A DNA stretch of 8,809 nucleotides from an uncultured bacterium (GCA_905215795.1 CAJMRV010000069.1:1-8809), one strand, 5' to 3'; numbered from the stretch's first letter, positions 1 through 6,484 are shown. Numbers and translations are program-made. Notes: generated by a model from the letters alone, not told the origin.

Positions 1-47
1 ATGATAGTTGGTTGTATTTCCAGTGAAAGTAGGACATCGCCAGGCTT
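1..47 (+). rRNA. rrf: 5S ribosomal RNA, 3' end only (partial)
   Basis: The first 47 bases match the 3' part of bacterial 5S rRNA. They hold the helix IV / loop E segment (ATGATAGT near base 1, then GTGAAAGTAGG at 23-33) and the closing CGCCAGGCTT at 39-47 that pairs with the 5' end of the molecule. The rest of the gene lies left of the window. A strong intrinsic terminator begins 8 bases after the inferred end, as expected for the last gene of an rRNA operon. The match is by recognition of conserved blocks, and the exact 3' end is approximate within a few bases. Confidence 0.87.
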
Positions 48-54
48 GATTTAG

Positions 55-91
55 AAACCCCAGCGTCGAAAGACGTTGGGGTTTTCTTTTT
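55..91 (+). terminator. Intrinsic terminator of the rRNA operon
   Basis: Bases 55-67 pair with 72-84 in a 13-bp stem with one G-U pair. It is closed by a GAAA tetraloop (68-71) and followed by TTTTCTTTTT (82-91). It sits directly behind the 5S rRNA end on the same strand, so it should end the rRNA transcript. Confidence 0.92.
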
Positions 92-567
92 CCCGGAACG
101 CCTTTTCCCCTGCGGACGTCCGTCCCGCGCCGGTTTTCCGTCTCCATCTCCTGGTCATCACCTTCGTCATCTCTTCGTCTGCATCGTCCTGAGGTTCCCT
201 TGTCCGGATCCCCCTGGGTACGTATGCATGCGCTCGACGTCCCCGGGACGCTTGATTGCGTCCTTCCGTCATGCCCGTCCGTGGCGTTCCTTCATCTCCT
301 CCCCGATTCCATTCAAGCTCGCTTCAAGCCCGGGCATGCGGTTCCACGCTTTCCGCCCGTCCTTGATTCCCGCCCCTAATCATTGGCGTTTCCCTCACCT
401 CCACTGTCTTCACCGCCCTCCAGGAGGCCTGCTGAGCTTCCTCAGCCCCGTCGCCGTAGGGAGGCCTTCCGTGACGTGCATCGGCTCCTCCACGTGCTTC
501 CCACGCCCCCGGGGGCGTCCTTCGTGCACGGATGTCGTCTCCATTGAACTGATGAACTGACATGGGC
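92..567. other. Gene-free, pyrimidine-rich intergenic stretch
   Basis: No open frame here looks like a protein: the candidates are short, arginine/proline/serine-rich low-complexity translations without a ribosome site. The plus strand is strongly pyrimidine-biased (42 of 60 bases in 241-300 are C or T, with only 4 A). Visible structures are a small hairpin at 431-446 (6-bp stem GCTGAG/CTCAGC, CTTC loop), a perfect 16-bp palindrome at 503-518 (ACGCCCCCGGGGGCGT), and a tandem 8-mer TGAACTGA at 545-560. No tRNA is visible. It may be decayed spacer between the rRNA operon and the convergent lipoprotein operon. Confidence 0.6.
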
Positions 568-607
568 AAAAAAAGAAGACCGGAGGGACTGGGTCCCTCC
601 GGTCTTC
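568..607 (-). terminator. Intrinsic terminator of the lipoprotein operon
   Basis: Read on the minus strand, bases 607-594 pair with 588-575 in a perfect 14-bp stem, extendable by one C-G pair (589/593) to leave a 3-base loop. Seven T residues follow (574-568). It lies 28 bases beyond the stop codon of the NlpE-like gene and points the right way to end the two-gene lipoprotein transcript. Confidence 0.93.
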
Positions 608-634
608 CGGAATCACTGATGCGTGACGGCCTGC

Positions 635-1162
635 TTACTTGGCATCCTTCTTGAGGATGTAGTACTGGCCGATCTCACCGTCGATCACCTTGCCGTCGGC
701 GTCGAGGAATCGGATCTGATCCTTCTCGACCTTGACCTGGTTGCCGGTGGCGAGCGTCACGACGTCGCCCTTGGTGGTGTATGTGCCACCTTCGGAGAAG
801 GTCTGCGAGGAACCATCCCTGGTGCCTTCGTAGACCTGGTTCATCGTGTACAGGCCCTTTGGGTCGAGGATGAACTCGGTTCGGATGCCCGAGCAGTCGG
901 CGCAGGGCATCACGCCCTTGTACGTGCCGTATGCCGTTTCGGGCAGAACGTCCGCGGCGGCCTGCGGCTGATTCGTCTGAGTCGTTTCAGCGGGGGCGGC
1001 CTTCACATCCTTCGCGGCTTCCGCGGCGACCGTCTTTTCAGCGGCGGCGGGAGCGGGTTCGGCGGCCTTCGGGGCGTCATTCTTGCAGCCCGCGAGGACG
1101 AGGGAACCCATCACGACGGAGACGAGGGCGGCCCGAGCCATCCAAGGCGTACGTTTCATCAT
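635..1162 (-). CDS. NlpE N-terminal-domain lipoprotein (copper-resistance/NlpE-like)
   Basis: A 175-residue predicted lipoprotein. Residues 1-25 form a signal peptide with two early basic residues, a hydrophobic core and the lipobox LVLAGC; Cys26 would be lipidated. Lys27 follows, which under the E. coli Lol rule allows transport to the outer membrane. Residues 27-75 are an Ala/Pro/Glu-rich flexible linker. Residues about 78-172 match the NlpE N-terminal domain: Y-x-G-x-x-PCADCSGI with the CxxC pair Cys87/Cys90, then repeated Thr/Gly-rich beta strands. E. coli NlpE is about 236 residues and has a second, OB-fold domain; that half is absent here. In E. coli NlpE senses surface contact and lipoprotein trafficking defects and signals to CpxA, but whether this short form does so is unknown. 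The gene is second in an operon: its start lies 3 bases after the upstream stop, and its ribosome site AAGGAA (1170-1175) lies inside the upstream gene's last codons, suggesting coupled translation. Met2 is an equally possible start. Confidence 0.88.
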   Translation of the reverse strand: MMKRTPWMARAALVSVVMGSLVLAGCKNDAPKAAEPAPAAAEKTVAAEAAKDVKAAPAETTQTNQPQAAADVLPETAYGTYKGVMPCADCSGIRTEFILDPKGLYTMNQVYEGTRDGSSQTFSEGGTYTTKGDVVTLATGNQVKVEKDQIRFLDADGKVIDGEIGQYYILKKDAK

Positions 1163-1165
1163 GGA

Positions 1166-1597
1166 TTATTCCTTCTTCTTGTCGGTGATCTTGTCGACGG
1201 CCTCTTCGGTCTTTTCAGCGACCTTGTCGGCAGCGTCCTTCGCACCGTCGGCGATCTTGCCGGCGACGTCCTTGGCGCCGTCGACGGTCTTGTCGGCGAC
1301 GTCCTTGGCACCATCGGCGACCTTGTCGGCCACTTCGGCGGTCTTGTCAGCGACCTTCTCAGCGGCTTCCTTGGTCTTGTCGGCGACCTTGTCGGCGGCG
1401 GCTTCAGCCTTTTCAGCGGCGTCCTTGACGGCGGCCTCGGCCTTGTCGGCCAGGGACTGCTGGGCGGCCGGGGCTTCCGCGGCGGGCGCCGGAGCCGGCT
1501 GGGCGGCTTCCTGCTTGTCGCAGCCCGTCAGGGCGAGCGAACCGATGAGCATGGTGGCGAGGGTCGCGCGGGCGATCCAGGGATTGCGTTTTTCCAT
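1166..1597 (-). CDS. Lipoprotein with tandem 11-residue amphipathic repeats (LEA/apolipoprotein-like)
   Basis: A 143-residue predicted lipoprotein. Residues 1-25 are a signal peptide ending in the lipobox LALTGC; Cys26 would be lipidated. Asp27 follows, the classic Lol-avoidance residue that in E. coli keeps lipoproteins in the inner membrane. Residues 31-48 are an Ala/Pro/Gln linker. From residue 50 to the end it is almost only Ala, Lys, Asp, Glu and Val. Residues 68-143 divide cleanly into seven 11-mers of the type ADKVADGAKDV, the last one residue short. This resembles group-3 LEA proteins and apolipoprotein-type amphipathic helices, so a long surface-lying or coiled helix is likely. No enzymatic motif is visible. 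An AAAAGGAA ribosome site lies 6-8 bases before ATG. The next gene follows after 3 bases and shares nearly the same leader and signal peptide. The function is unknown; envelope stress protection or spacing is only a guess. Some low-complexity proteins of this type are annotated simply as hypothetical. Confidence 0.85.
   Translation of the reverse strand: MEKRNPWIARATLATMLIGSLALTGCDKQEAAQPAPAPAAEAPAAQQSLADKAEAAVKDAAEKAEAAADKVADKTKEAAEKVADKTAEVADKVADGAKDVADKTVDGAKDVAGKIADGAKDAADKVAEKTEEAVDKITDKKKE
1169..1396 (-). repeat. Seven tandem 33-bp units encoding 11-residue repeats
   Basis: Within the first lipoprotein gene, codons 68-143 form seven consecutive 33-bp units (the last 30 bp). Each encodes a variant of A-[DE]-K-V-A-D-[KG]-[TA]-[KA]-[DE]-[VA]. 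The unit is also visible in DNA as recurring GTCCTTGGC and CTTGTCGGCGAC on the plus strand. Codon choice varies between units, so the array is old or under selection at protein level, but units 3-5 (about 1265-1330) remain similar enough for slippage or recombination to change copy number. Confidence 0.8.
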
Positions 1598-1647
1598 TTT
1601 GATTATTCCTTTTGAATGTTAAAGAGGGAAGGAACGATTCGGCGTCC

Positions 1648-1676
1648 ATGATGCTTCAAACGAGAATGCCGGGCAA
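1648..1676 (-). promoter_or_regulatory. Possible sigma-70 promoter of the lipoprotein operon
   Basis: On the minus strand TTGCCC (1671-1676) and CATCAT (1648-1653) are separated by exactly 17 bases. Each matches 4 of 6 consensus positions. Transcription would start near 1640, giving a leader of about 43 bases before the first lipoprotein ATG. The match is modest, and other placements in this AT-richer patch are possible. Confidence 0.28.
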
Positions 1677-1890
1677 GTTTTTTCACAGTTTGAAACCAAG
1701 ATTTCACATTGCAAAGGAAACCGGTCGGATTCCCGATTGCTCAGGGACTTTCCGGACTCGTTCCGGGAAGGGGTGGTCATCCTCCGTCGGCCGTGGCCGG
1801 CGGACACGATCGGGTCGCGCGTCCTTGTCGCATTGTCGTAGACGAGCGGGCGGGACGGGCCTCCTCCTCATTCCTTCCCCTATAGGATAC
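1677..1890. other. Intergenic spacer between the gntR terminator and the lipoprotein promoter
   Basis: No supportable gene lies here. The part nearest the lipoprotein operon (1677-1720) is AT-richer than its surroundings and could hold promoter or operator elements for it. An 8-bp self-complementary CCTATAGG at 1879-1886 lies just beyond the gntR terminator. The frames crossing this stretch give low-complexity arginine-rich peptides without ribosome sites. Confidence 0.45.
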
Positions 1891-1913
1891 AGAAAACGCC
1901 CGTTAAAGGGCGT
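1891..1913 (-). terminator. Probable intrinsic terminator of gntR
   Basis: On the minus strand 1913-1908 pair with 1901-1896 (ACGCCC/GGGCGT) around a 6-base loop, then TTTTCT follows. It lies 36 bases downstream of the gntR stop. The stem is short but GC-rich and the T run is only partial, so confidence is moderate. Confidence 0.62.
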
Positions 1914-1948
1914 CTTCGTCGGGGGAATCGTTTGCGGGGCGTGGGTGT

Positions 1949-2632
1949 TCAGCGCCTCAGGAGGTCGACCTGCTGGGTGAGCTGGTCGTGGAGGATCGCA
2001 CGCGCGCTGTTTTCGTCGCCCGCCTTGATGGCGTCCAGGAGGCGCCGTTCGTTCTTGGCCATGTCGAGGAAGAACGACGGACGGTTCTGCGGGAGGTGTT
2101 CGGTCGTCTTCTCGAAGTACGTCACGAGGGCGCCCGAGAAGACCTGGAGGACGCGGTTGCCGCACGCTTCGAGAAGCAGCAGGTGGAACTCGCGGTCCCA
2201 GCCGTCGGCGACGGCCGCGTCGTGGGCGTTCTGTTCGATCCCTCGGATCGCCTCCTCGAGGCGTCCCACGAGGGCGGGCGTGATGCGGCGGATCGCCAGC
2301 GGGAGGATGTTCACCTCGATCAGGAGGCGCGCTTCGATGAACTCACGGATGTCGAAGTTGGCGATGTTCATCTGGACCTGGATCTGCGTGGTGAGGTTCT
2401 GCGTCCTCACCGGATTGACCGTCATGCCGCGCTTGGGGACGCGTTCGATCACGCCCATCTGCGTGAGCACGCTCAGAGCCTTCCTCACCTTGTAGCGGGT
2501 CACCCCGAATTTCGCGGCGAGTTCGTTCTCGGTGTTCATGCGCCGGCCTTCACGGGCCTGCTTGAGGATGTGCTGGTGGATCTCCTTGAAGAGGGTTTCT
2601 TCATCGATCGAGCTGGCGTCTTGACGGTTCAT
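1949..2632 (-). CDS. GntR-family transcriptional regulator, FadR/FCD subfamily
   Basis: A 227-residue DNA-binding regulator. Residues about 13-75 form the GntR winged helix: LFKEIHQHIL, then the helix-turn-helix with NTENELAAKFGVTRYKVRKA (33-52) and the wing RVPKRGMTV (64-72). Residues about 92-222 are the all-helical FCD effector domain, seen in REFIEARLLIEV (96-107), WDREFHLLLLEACGN (145-159) and LLDAIKAGD (198-206). Most FCD domains bind a metal with one Asp and three His. Here Asp146 and His150 fit the first two ligands, but by my alignment the other two His positions hold Glu195 and Gln217. Metal binding may be lost, as in FadR itself. The ligand and target genes are unknown; neighbouring mutS and the lipoproteins give no pathway hint. 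No clear ribosome site precedes the ATG. An upstream promoter-like motif and a direct repeat could mark autoregulation. Confidence 0.9.
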   Translation of the reverse strand: MNRQDASSIDEETLFKEIHQHILKQAREGRRMNTENELAAKFGVTRYKVRKALSVLTQMGVIERVPKRGMTVNPVRTQNLTTQIQVQMNIANFDIREFIEARLLIEVNILPLAIRRITPALVGRLEEAIRGIEQNAHDAAVADGWDREFHLLLLEACGNRVLQVFSGALVTYFEKTTEHLPQNRPSFFLDMAKNERRLLDAIKAGDENSARAILHDQLTQQVDLLRR

Positions 2633-2643
2633 GTGGTGGACTC

Positions 2644-2698
2644 GTGCGGGGTGGGAGGAGGTCCCGGCTTGTCGGCCGGGCGGTCGTGTGCGGGGTGG
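2644..2698. repeat. Direct repeat GTGCGGGGTGG upstream of gntR
   Basis: The 11-mer GTGCGGGGTGG occurs at 2644-2654 and again at 2688-2698. The two copies start 44 bases apart, about four helical turns. Between them lies a small 6-bp hairpin, CCCGGC/GCCGGG, at about 2662-2679. Both copies lie in the 5' leader of gntR. They could be regulator sites, or chance in GC-rich sequence. Confidence 0.35.
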
Positions 2699-2712
2699 TC
2701 CCCGTCGGATTC

Positions 2713-2723
2713 ATTGTATAGCA
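2713..2723 (-). promoter_or_regulatory. Extended -10 promoter candidate for gntR
   Basis: On the minus strand the sequence TGCTATACAAT offers an extended -10 (TG-N-TATACA) or a plain -10 TACAAT with 5 of 6 matches. No good -35 hexamer lies 16-18 bases upstream. Transcription would start near 2706 and give a leader of about 75 bases. Almost the same string, GCGATACAATGA, precedes trmJ. Confidence 0.4.
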
Positions 2724-2730
2724 AAGGTCC

Positions 2731-2752
2731 GGGCGGGGAGCGCGTCCCGCCC
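2731..2752 (-). terminator. Weak terminator-like hairpin after mutS
   Basis: Bases 2731-2738 pair with 2745-2752 in an 8-bp, nearly all-GC stem (one G-U pair on the plus strand, an A-C mismatch on the minus strand) with a 6-base loop. It starts 11 bases beyond the mutS stop. Only a short T run (CCTTTGC) follows on the minus strand, so termination may be partial and the mutS transcript could read into gntR. Confidence 0.35.
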
Positions 2753-2763
2753 GTGGCGCCTGA

Positions 2764-5451
2764 TCAGTCGGCGCAGTCCTTCTTGAGGGCCTCGGCCGCC
2801 AGTTCCTGGAGTTCGTAGAGGCTCCTCATGGCGTCCCTCGGGGTCATCAGGTCGGTGTCGAGGCGTTCGACGCGTCCGAGCAGGTCCTCGAGTTCGTCGA
2901 TGCGCTTCTCGAGCGCCTCCACCTCGGCGCGGTCGGCGCCTTCGGCGGGACGGTCGGCGGGCGCTTCGAAGAGGCCCGATCCGAAGAGGTCGGCCTGCGG
3001 GGAGGCGTTGTGGCTCTCACGCTCCTCGAGGGTCTGCATCATCGTGCGGGCACGGCGCACGACCGAGGCGGGCACGCCCGCGAGCTGCGCCACGGCGATG
3101 CCGTAGGAGCGGCTCGCCGGCCCCTCCTGGATCTCGTGGAGGAAGACGATGCGGTTCTTGTTCTGGACCGCGGAGACGTGCACGTTGGCCGCCTCCGAGA
3201 GCGTGGCTCCGAGCTGCGTGAGTTCGAAGTAGTGGGTGGCGAAGAGCGTGAGCGAGCGCTTCACCGTGACGAGCTCCTCGGCGATCGCCCCCGCGAGGCT
3301 CAGGCCGTCGAACGTGGCGGTGCCGCGTCCGATCTCGTCCATGAGCACGAGCGAGCGGTCGGTGGCCTGGTGCAGGATCGTGGCCGCCTCGGTCATCTCG
3401 ACCATGAAGGTCGAGCGCCCGCGTGCGAGGTCGTCGGAGGCGCCGATGCGGGTGTGGATCCGGTCGATTGCGCCGACCACGGCGTGGCGTGCCGGGACGA
3501 AGCTCCCGATCCAGGCGAGCAGCGCGATCAGGGCCACGCTCCTCATGTAGGTGGACTTGCCGCCCATGTTCGGGCCGGTGATGATCAGGCAGCGGCGGCC
3601 GTCGCCGAGACGGCAGTCGTTGGGGACGTACGTCTCGAGGACCGTTTCGACCACGGGGTGGCGTCCGCCTTCGATGTCGAGCACGCTCTTTTCAGAGAGT
3701 TCGGGCGCCGTCCAGCGGTACATCTGGGCGTGCGTGGCGAGCGCCTGCGTGACGTCGAGCTCGGCGAGCGCCTTGGCGGCGAGCATGAGTTCGGGGACGA
3801 ATCCGTTGAGCCATTCGACGAGCCCTTCGTAGAGCTCCTTTTCGAGCGCCTGGGTGCGCTCCTTGGCGCCGAGCACGTCGTTCTCGTGCTGCTTGAGTTC
3901 GGGCGTCGTGAAGCGCTCCACGCTCTTGAGCGTCTGCTGGCGGTGGTACTCGATCGGGGCTTCCTTGGCCTGGCCCTTGGGCAGTTCGATGTAGAAGCCC
4001 TGGACCTTGTTGTACTGGACGCGGAGCGACGCGAGGCCCGTCCTCTCCTTCTCACGCGCCTCGAACTCCATGAGGAAGCCCGTGAAGTTGTCGCGCATGT
4101 CGCGGAGCGCCTTGAAGTCGGGATGCGCCTCGGACTTGAGGACGTCCCCGTCCCTCAGGAACGTGGCGGGCTCCTCGAGGAGCATCGCGTCGAGCCTGGC
4201 GTGGATTTCGGAGGGCACCGCAAGGGCGGTCTTCAGGCGCCCGAAGAGCGGGCAGGCCGCCTCGGGGAGCGCCACCGAGAGGGCGTGCATGAGCGGGAGG
4301 CCGTCGCGGAGCTGCGCGAGCTCCTTGGGGCGCACGGTCCCCAGGCCGATGCGGCTCGTGATGCGTTCGATGTCGGGCAGGCCCATCAGGGCCTTCGTGA
4401 TCGCCTCGTTGAGTTCGCCGTGTTCGGCGAGGGCGGCCACGCCCGACTGGCGTTCGAGGACCGCGTCGCGGTCCCGGAGCGGAAGCTGCAGGCGGCGCCT
4501 GAGTTCGCGCGAGCCCATGCCGGTGCGGCAGTGGTCGAGCACCTTGAAGAGCGTGAGTTCGGCGCCGTCGCCGCGCAGTGCGTCGACGAGCTCGAGGTTC
4601 CGGCGGGTGGCCGCGTCGAGCACGATGTGGTCGTCCTCCTCGATCCTCCTCAGGGGCGCGATGAACGGCATCATGTCGACCTGGGTCTGCTCGGTGTAGT
4701 CAAGCAGCGCGTTGGCGGCGGCCAGGAGCGGGTCGTCGTCGGCGACGCCCCACGCCTCGAGCGTCTCGAGTTCGAAGAGGTTCTTGAGCTGGGTGAGGCC
4801 GCGTTCGACGTCGAAGTGCCAGTCGGGCACCGCCGTGAACGTGAGGTCGGGGAAGGTGTTCTGGAAGAAGGTCTTCTCGGCCTGGGCGACGAGCACCTCG
4901 GAGGGCGCCAGACGGGCGAACTCCGTCTCGAGGGCGTCCTCGTCGACCGAGGTGGTCATGAAGTCGCCGTTGGAGAGCGTGAGCCAGACGAGGTGGCGCG
5001 TGTGGGAGCGCTTGCCCTTGGGGGCGACGGCGAGCAGGATCGCGTCGGACTTGCTCGGCAGGAGGTTCTCGTCGGTGAGCGTGCCCGGGGTGATGATCCT
5101 CGAGATGCGGCGCTCCATCAGGCCCTGGCCGGGCGTGCCCACCTGTTCGGCGATCACGAGCGAGAGCCCGAGCTTGACGAGGCGCGCCACGTACTGGTCG
5201 AGCGTCATGAAGGGGATGCCCGCCATCGGAATGGGCTCGCCGTCGGGGCGCTTGCCGCGCTTGGTGAGCGTGATGCCGATCAACTTGTTGATGCGGATCG
5301 CGTCGTCGAAGAACGTCTCGTAGAAGTCGCCCATGCGGAAGAGCACCAGCGTCTCCGGATACTGCGTCTTGATGTCGATGAACTGACGCATCGCGGGCGT
5401 GAGCTTGTCGTAGTCCTCGGGACGGGGCATGGTGCTTTCGGAGACGGTCAT
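2764..5451 (-). CDS. mutS: DNA mismatch repair protein MutS
   Basis: An 895-residue MutS with all landmarks. MutS binds mispaired or looped bases and, with MutL, starts strand-specific repair. The mismatch-reading motif GDFYE is at 41-45 (Phe43, Glu45, equal to E. coli Phe36/Glu38). Connector, lever and clamp regions follow. The ATPase has Walker A GPNMGGKST at 626-634, the signature ARGRSTFMVEM, Walker B LVLMDEIGRGT with Asp705-Glu706, and ATHYFELT. Near the C-terminus QADLF (819-823) is a good beta-clamp-binding motif, and the end (about 850-895) looks like the tetramerisation helix-turn-helix. The size compares with 853 residues in E. coli. The chosen ATG at 5451 has AAGGAAAG upstream; an in-frame ATG 15 codons earlier would place basic filler over this ribosome site and is less likely. 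ATG at 5430 is another option. The gene sits alone, without mutL nearby. Confidence 0.98.
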   Translation of the reverse strand: MTVSESTMPRPEDYDKLTPAMRQFIDIKTQYPETLVLFRMGDFYETFFDDAIRINKLIGITLTKRGKRPDGEPIPMAGIPFMTLDQYVARLVKLGLSLVIAEQVGTPGQGLMERRISRIITPGTLTDENLLPSKSDAILLAVAPKGKRSHTRHLVWLTLSNGDFMTTSVDEDALETEFARLAPSEVLVAQAEKTFFQNTFPDLTFTAVPDWHFDVERGLTQLKNLFELETLEAWGVADDDPLLAAANALLDYTEQTQVDMMPFIAPLRRIEEDDHIVLDAATRRNLELVDALRGDGAELTLFKVLDHCRTGMGSRELRRRLQLPLRDRDAVLERQSGVAALAEHGELNEAITKALMGLPDIERITSRIGLGTVRPKELAQLRDGLPLMHALSVALPEAACPLFGRLKTALAVPSEIHARLDAMLLEEPATFLRDGDVLKSEAHPDFKALRDMRDNFTGFLMEFEAREKERTGLASLRVQYNKVQGFYIELPKGQAKEAPIEYHRQQTLKSVERFTTPELKQHENDVLGAKERTQALEKELYEGLVEWLNGFVPELMLAAKALAELDVTQALATHAQMYRWTAPELSEKSVLDIEGGRHPVVETVLETYVPNDCRLGDGRRCLIITGPNMGGKSTYMRSVALIALLAWIGSFVPARHAVVGAIDRIHTRIGASDDLARGRSTFMVEMTEAATILHQATDRSLVLMDEIGRGTATFDGLSLAGAIAEELVTVKRSLTLFATHYFELTQLGATLSEAANVHVSAVQNKNRIVFLHEIQEGPASRSYGIAVAQLAGVPASVVRRARTMMQTLEERESHNASPQADLFGSGLFEAPADRPAEGADRAEVEALEKRIDELEDLLGRVERLDTDLMTPRDAMRSLYELQELAAEALKKDCAD

Positions 5452-5588
5452 CGTGGGTGCTTTCCTTTTTGGGGCCTCGGATGGATGGGGCGGCACCGGC
5501 GCGTGAAAACGGGTGCCGCAGAGACGACGAAGCCGAACGCTCGGACCGTTTTCGGGCCAGGGGCGTCCGGCTTGTCTGCGCAGAACCT

Positions 5589-5594
5589 ATTTTA
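5589..5594 (-). promoter_or_regulatory. Possible -10 element upstream of mutS
   Basis: TAAAAT on the minus strand matches the -10 consensus at 5 of 6 positions and lies just beyond the suhB stop codon. No convincing -35 hexamer is seen at the right distance. The 154-base suhB-mutS gap would fit an independent mutS promoter with a leader of about 130 bases. The same bases also fit a weak hairpin with GAACC/GGTTC arms (5583-5602). Confidence 0.22.
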
Positions 5595-5605
5595 ATGGGT
5601 TCGTG

Positions 5606-6400
5606 TTATTCGCGGGGCATTTCCCCGACGAGCGGCAGGAGCTGGCCGAAGATCTTCGGCGTGCCGGCGACGACGTCGCCGGTCTCGAGCCAGCGTTCAC
5701 CGCCGCGGAGGTCGGTGATCAGGCCGCCGGCTTCGCTCACGAGGAGGCCGCCCGCGGCGACGTCCCAGCTCTTCAGGCCGGATTCCCAGAAGCCGTCGTA
5801 GCGGCCGCAGGCGACCCAGGCGAGGTCGAGGGCGGCGGAGCCCGGACGGCGGATGCCGGCGGTGCGCTTCGTGACGAGGGCGAACTTCTTCATGTAGGCC
5901 TCGACGTCGTCGTCGGCGCGGAACGGGAAGCCCGTGCCGATCAGGCTGCGCGAGAGGTCCTTCGTCGTGGAGACGCGGATGCGGCGGTTGTCGAGGAAGG
6001 CGCCTTCACCACGGGCGGCGGTGAAGAGCTCGTTCTTGGCGACGTCGTAGACGACGCCGGCGACCACGTCGTCGCGGTACTTGAGGGCGATGCTCACGGC
6101 GTACTGGGGGATGCCGTGGATGAAGTTCGTCGTTCCGTCGATCGGGTCGACGATCCAGCAGAATTCGCTGGAGTCGGGGCCGATGCGGCCGGCTTCCTCG
6201 GTCAGGATCGCATGGCGCGGGAAGGCCTGTTCGAGGACGCGGATGATTTCTTGCTCGGCGGCGAGGTCGGCGCTCGTGACGAAGTCGTTGGCGGATTTGT
6301 TTTCAACGCGAACGTTTTCGAGGTCGAGGGCGGCGCGGTTGATCACGCTGGCCGCACGACGGGCCGCCTTGATGGCGACGGGAAGGAAGGACGAGGACAT
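5606..6400 (-). CDS. suhB: Inositol-1-monophosphatase family protein SuhB
   Basis: A 264-residue member of the inositol monophosphatase family (E. coli SuhB has 267). Metal-site motifs are present: the acidic TEEAG, motif A WIVDPIDGTTNF with Asp85 and Asp88, and motif B WDVAAGG with Asp213. The family hydrolyses inositol 1-phosphate with Mg2+. In E. coli SuhB mainly acts with the Nus factors in rRNA transcription antitermination and RNA maturation, and the same is likely here, though only the phosphatase motifs are seen directly. The ATG at 6400 gives an N-terminus (SSSFLPVAIKAARRA) that matches the family. A GTG 12 codons upstream adds residues not typical of it. The bases before the ATG are AT-rich and lack a clear ribosome site, unlike trmJ and mutS. 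The gene is divergent from trmJ, and the suhB/trmJ/cysE order is common in Burkholderiales. Confidence 0.95.
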   Translation of the reverse strand: MSSSFLPVAIKAARRAASVINRAALDLENVRVENKSANDFVTSADLAAEQEIIRVLEQAFPRHAILTEEAGRIGPDSSEFCWIVDPIDGTTNFIHGIPQYAVSIALKYRDDVVAGVVYDVAKNELFTAARGEGAFLDNRRIRVSTTKDLSRSLIGTGFPFRADDDVEAYMKKFALVTKRTAGIRRPGSAALDLAWVACGRYDGFWESGLKSWDVAAGGLLVSEAGGLITDLRGGERWLETGDVVAGTPKIFGQLLPLVGEMPRE

Positions 6401-6484
6401 AGTAGATAGATTTTTAAATAACTCAACACAATTCACCGGGGTCGGACGGGCGCTCGGGCGCCGTCCTCCACGCGGGGATCGTTG

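Noticed and set aside
51..272. Minus-strand 73-codon ORF near the left edge
   Set aside because: Its end runs through the rRNA terminator and its composition is low-complexity and Arg-rich; no evidence of coding.
1169..1396. CRISPR-like array
   Set aside because: The 33-bp units are contiguous, without spacers, and lie inside a coding frame as 11-residue repeats.
623..1615. Plus-strand ORF of 330 codons opposite the two lipoprotein genes
   Set aside because: The Gly/Leu/Asp repeats are the reverse reading of the Ala/Lys/Asp repeat codons. The minus-strand frames have lipoboxes, ribosome sites and a terminator.
3010..5595. Long plus-strand ORF (861 codons) opposite mutS
   Set aside because: It is the antisense shadow of a complete, motif-rich mutS. 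Its translation is Glu/Arg/Gly/Val-rich, as expected from GC-rich codon bias on the other strand.
1..6400. Functional link between the rRNA operon and suhB, since SuhB acts in rRNA antitermination in E. coli
   Set aside because: They are more than 5 kb apart with unrelated genes between them, so closeness is probably chance.
5513..6409. Plus-strand ORF opposite suhB
   Set aside because: Antisense shadow; suhB carries the full set of phosphatase motifs on the minus strand.
6401..6436. GTG start of suhB 12 codons upstream
   Set aside because: No ribosome site and residues atypical of the family; the ATG at 6400 gives the usual N-terminus.
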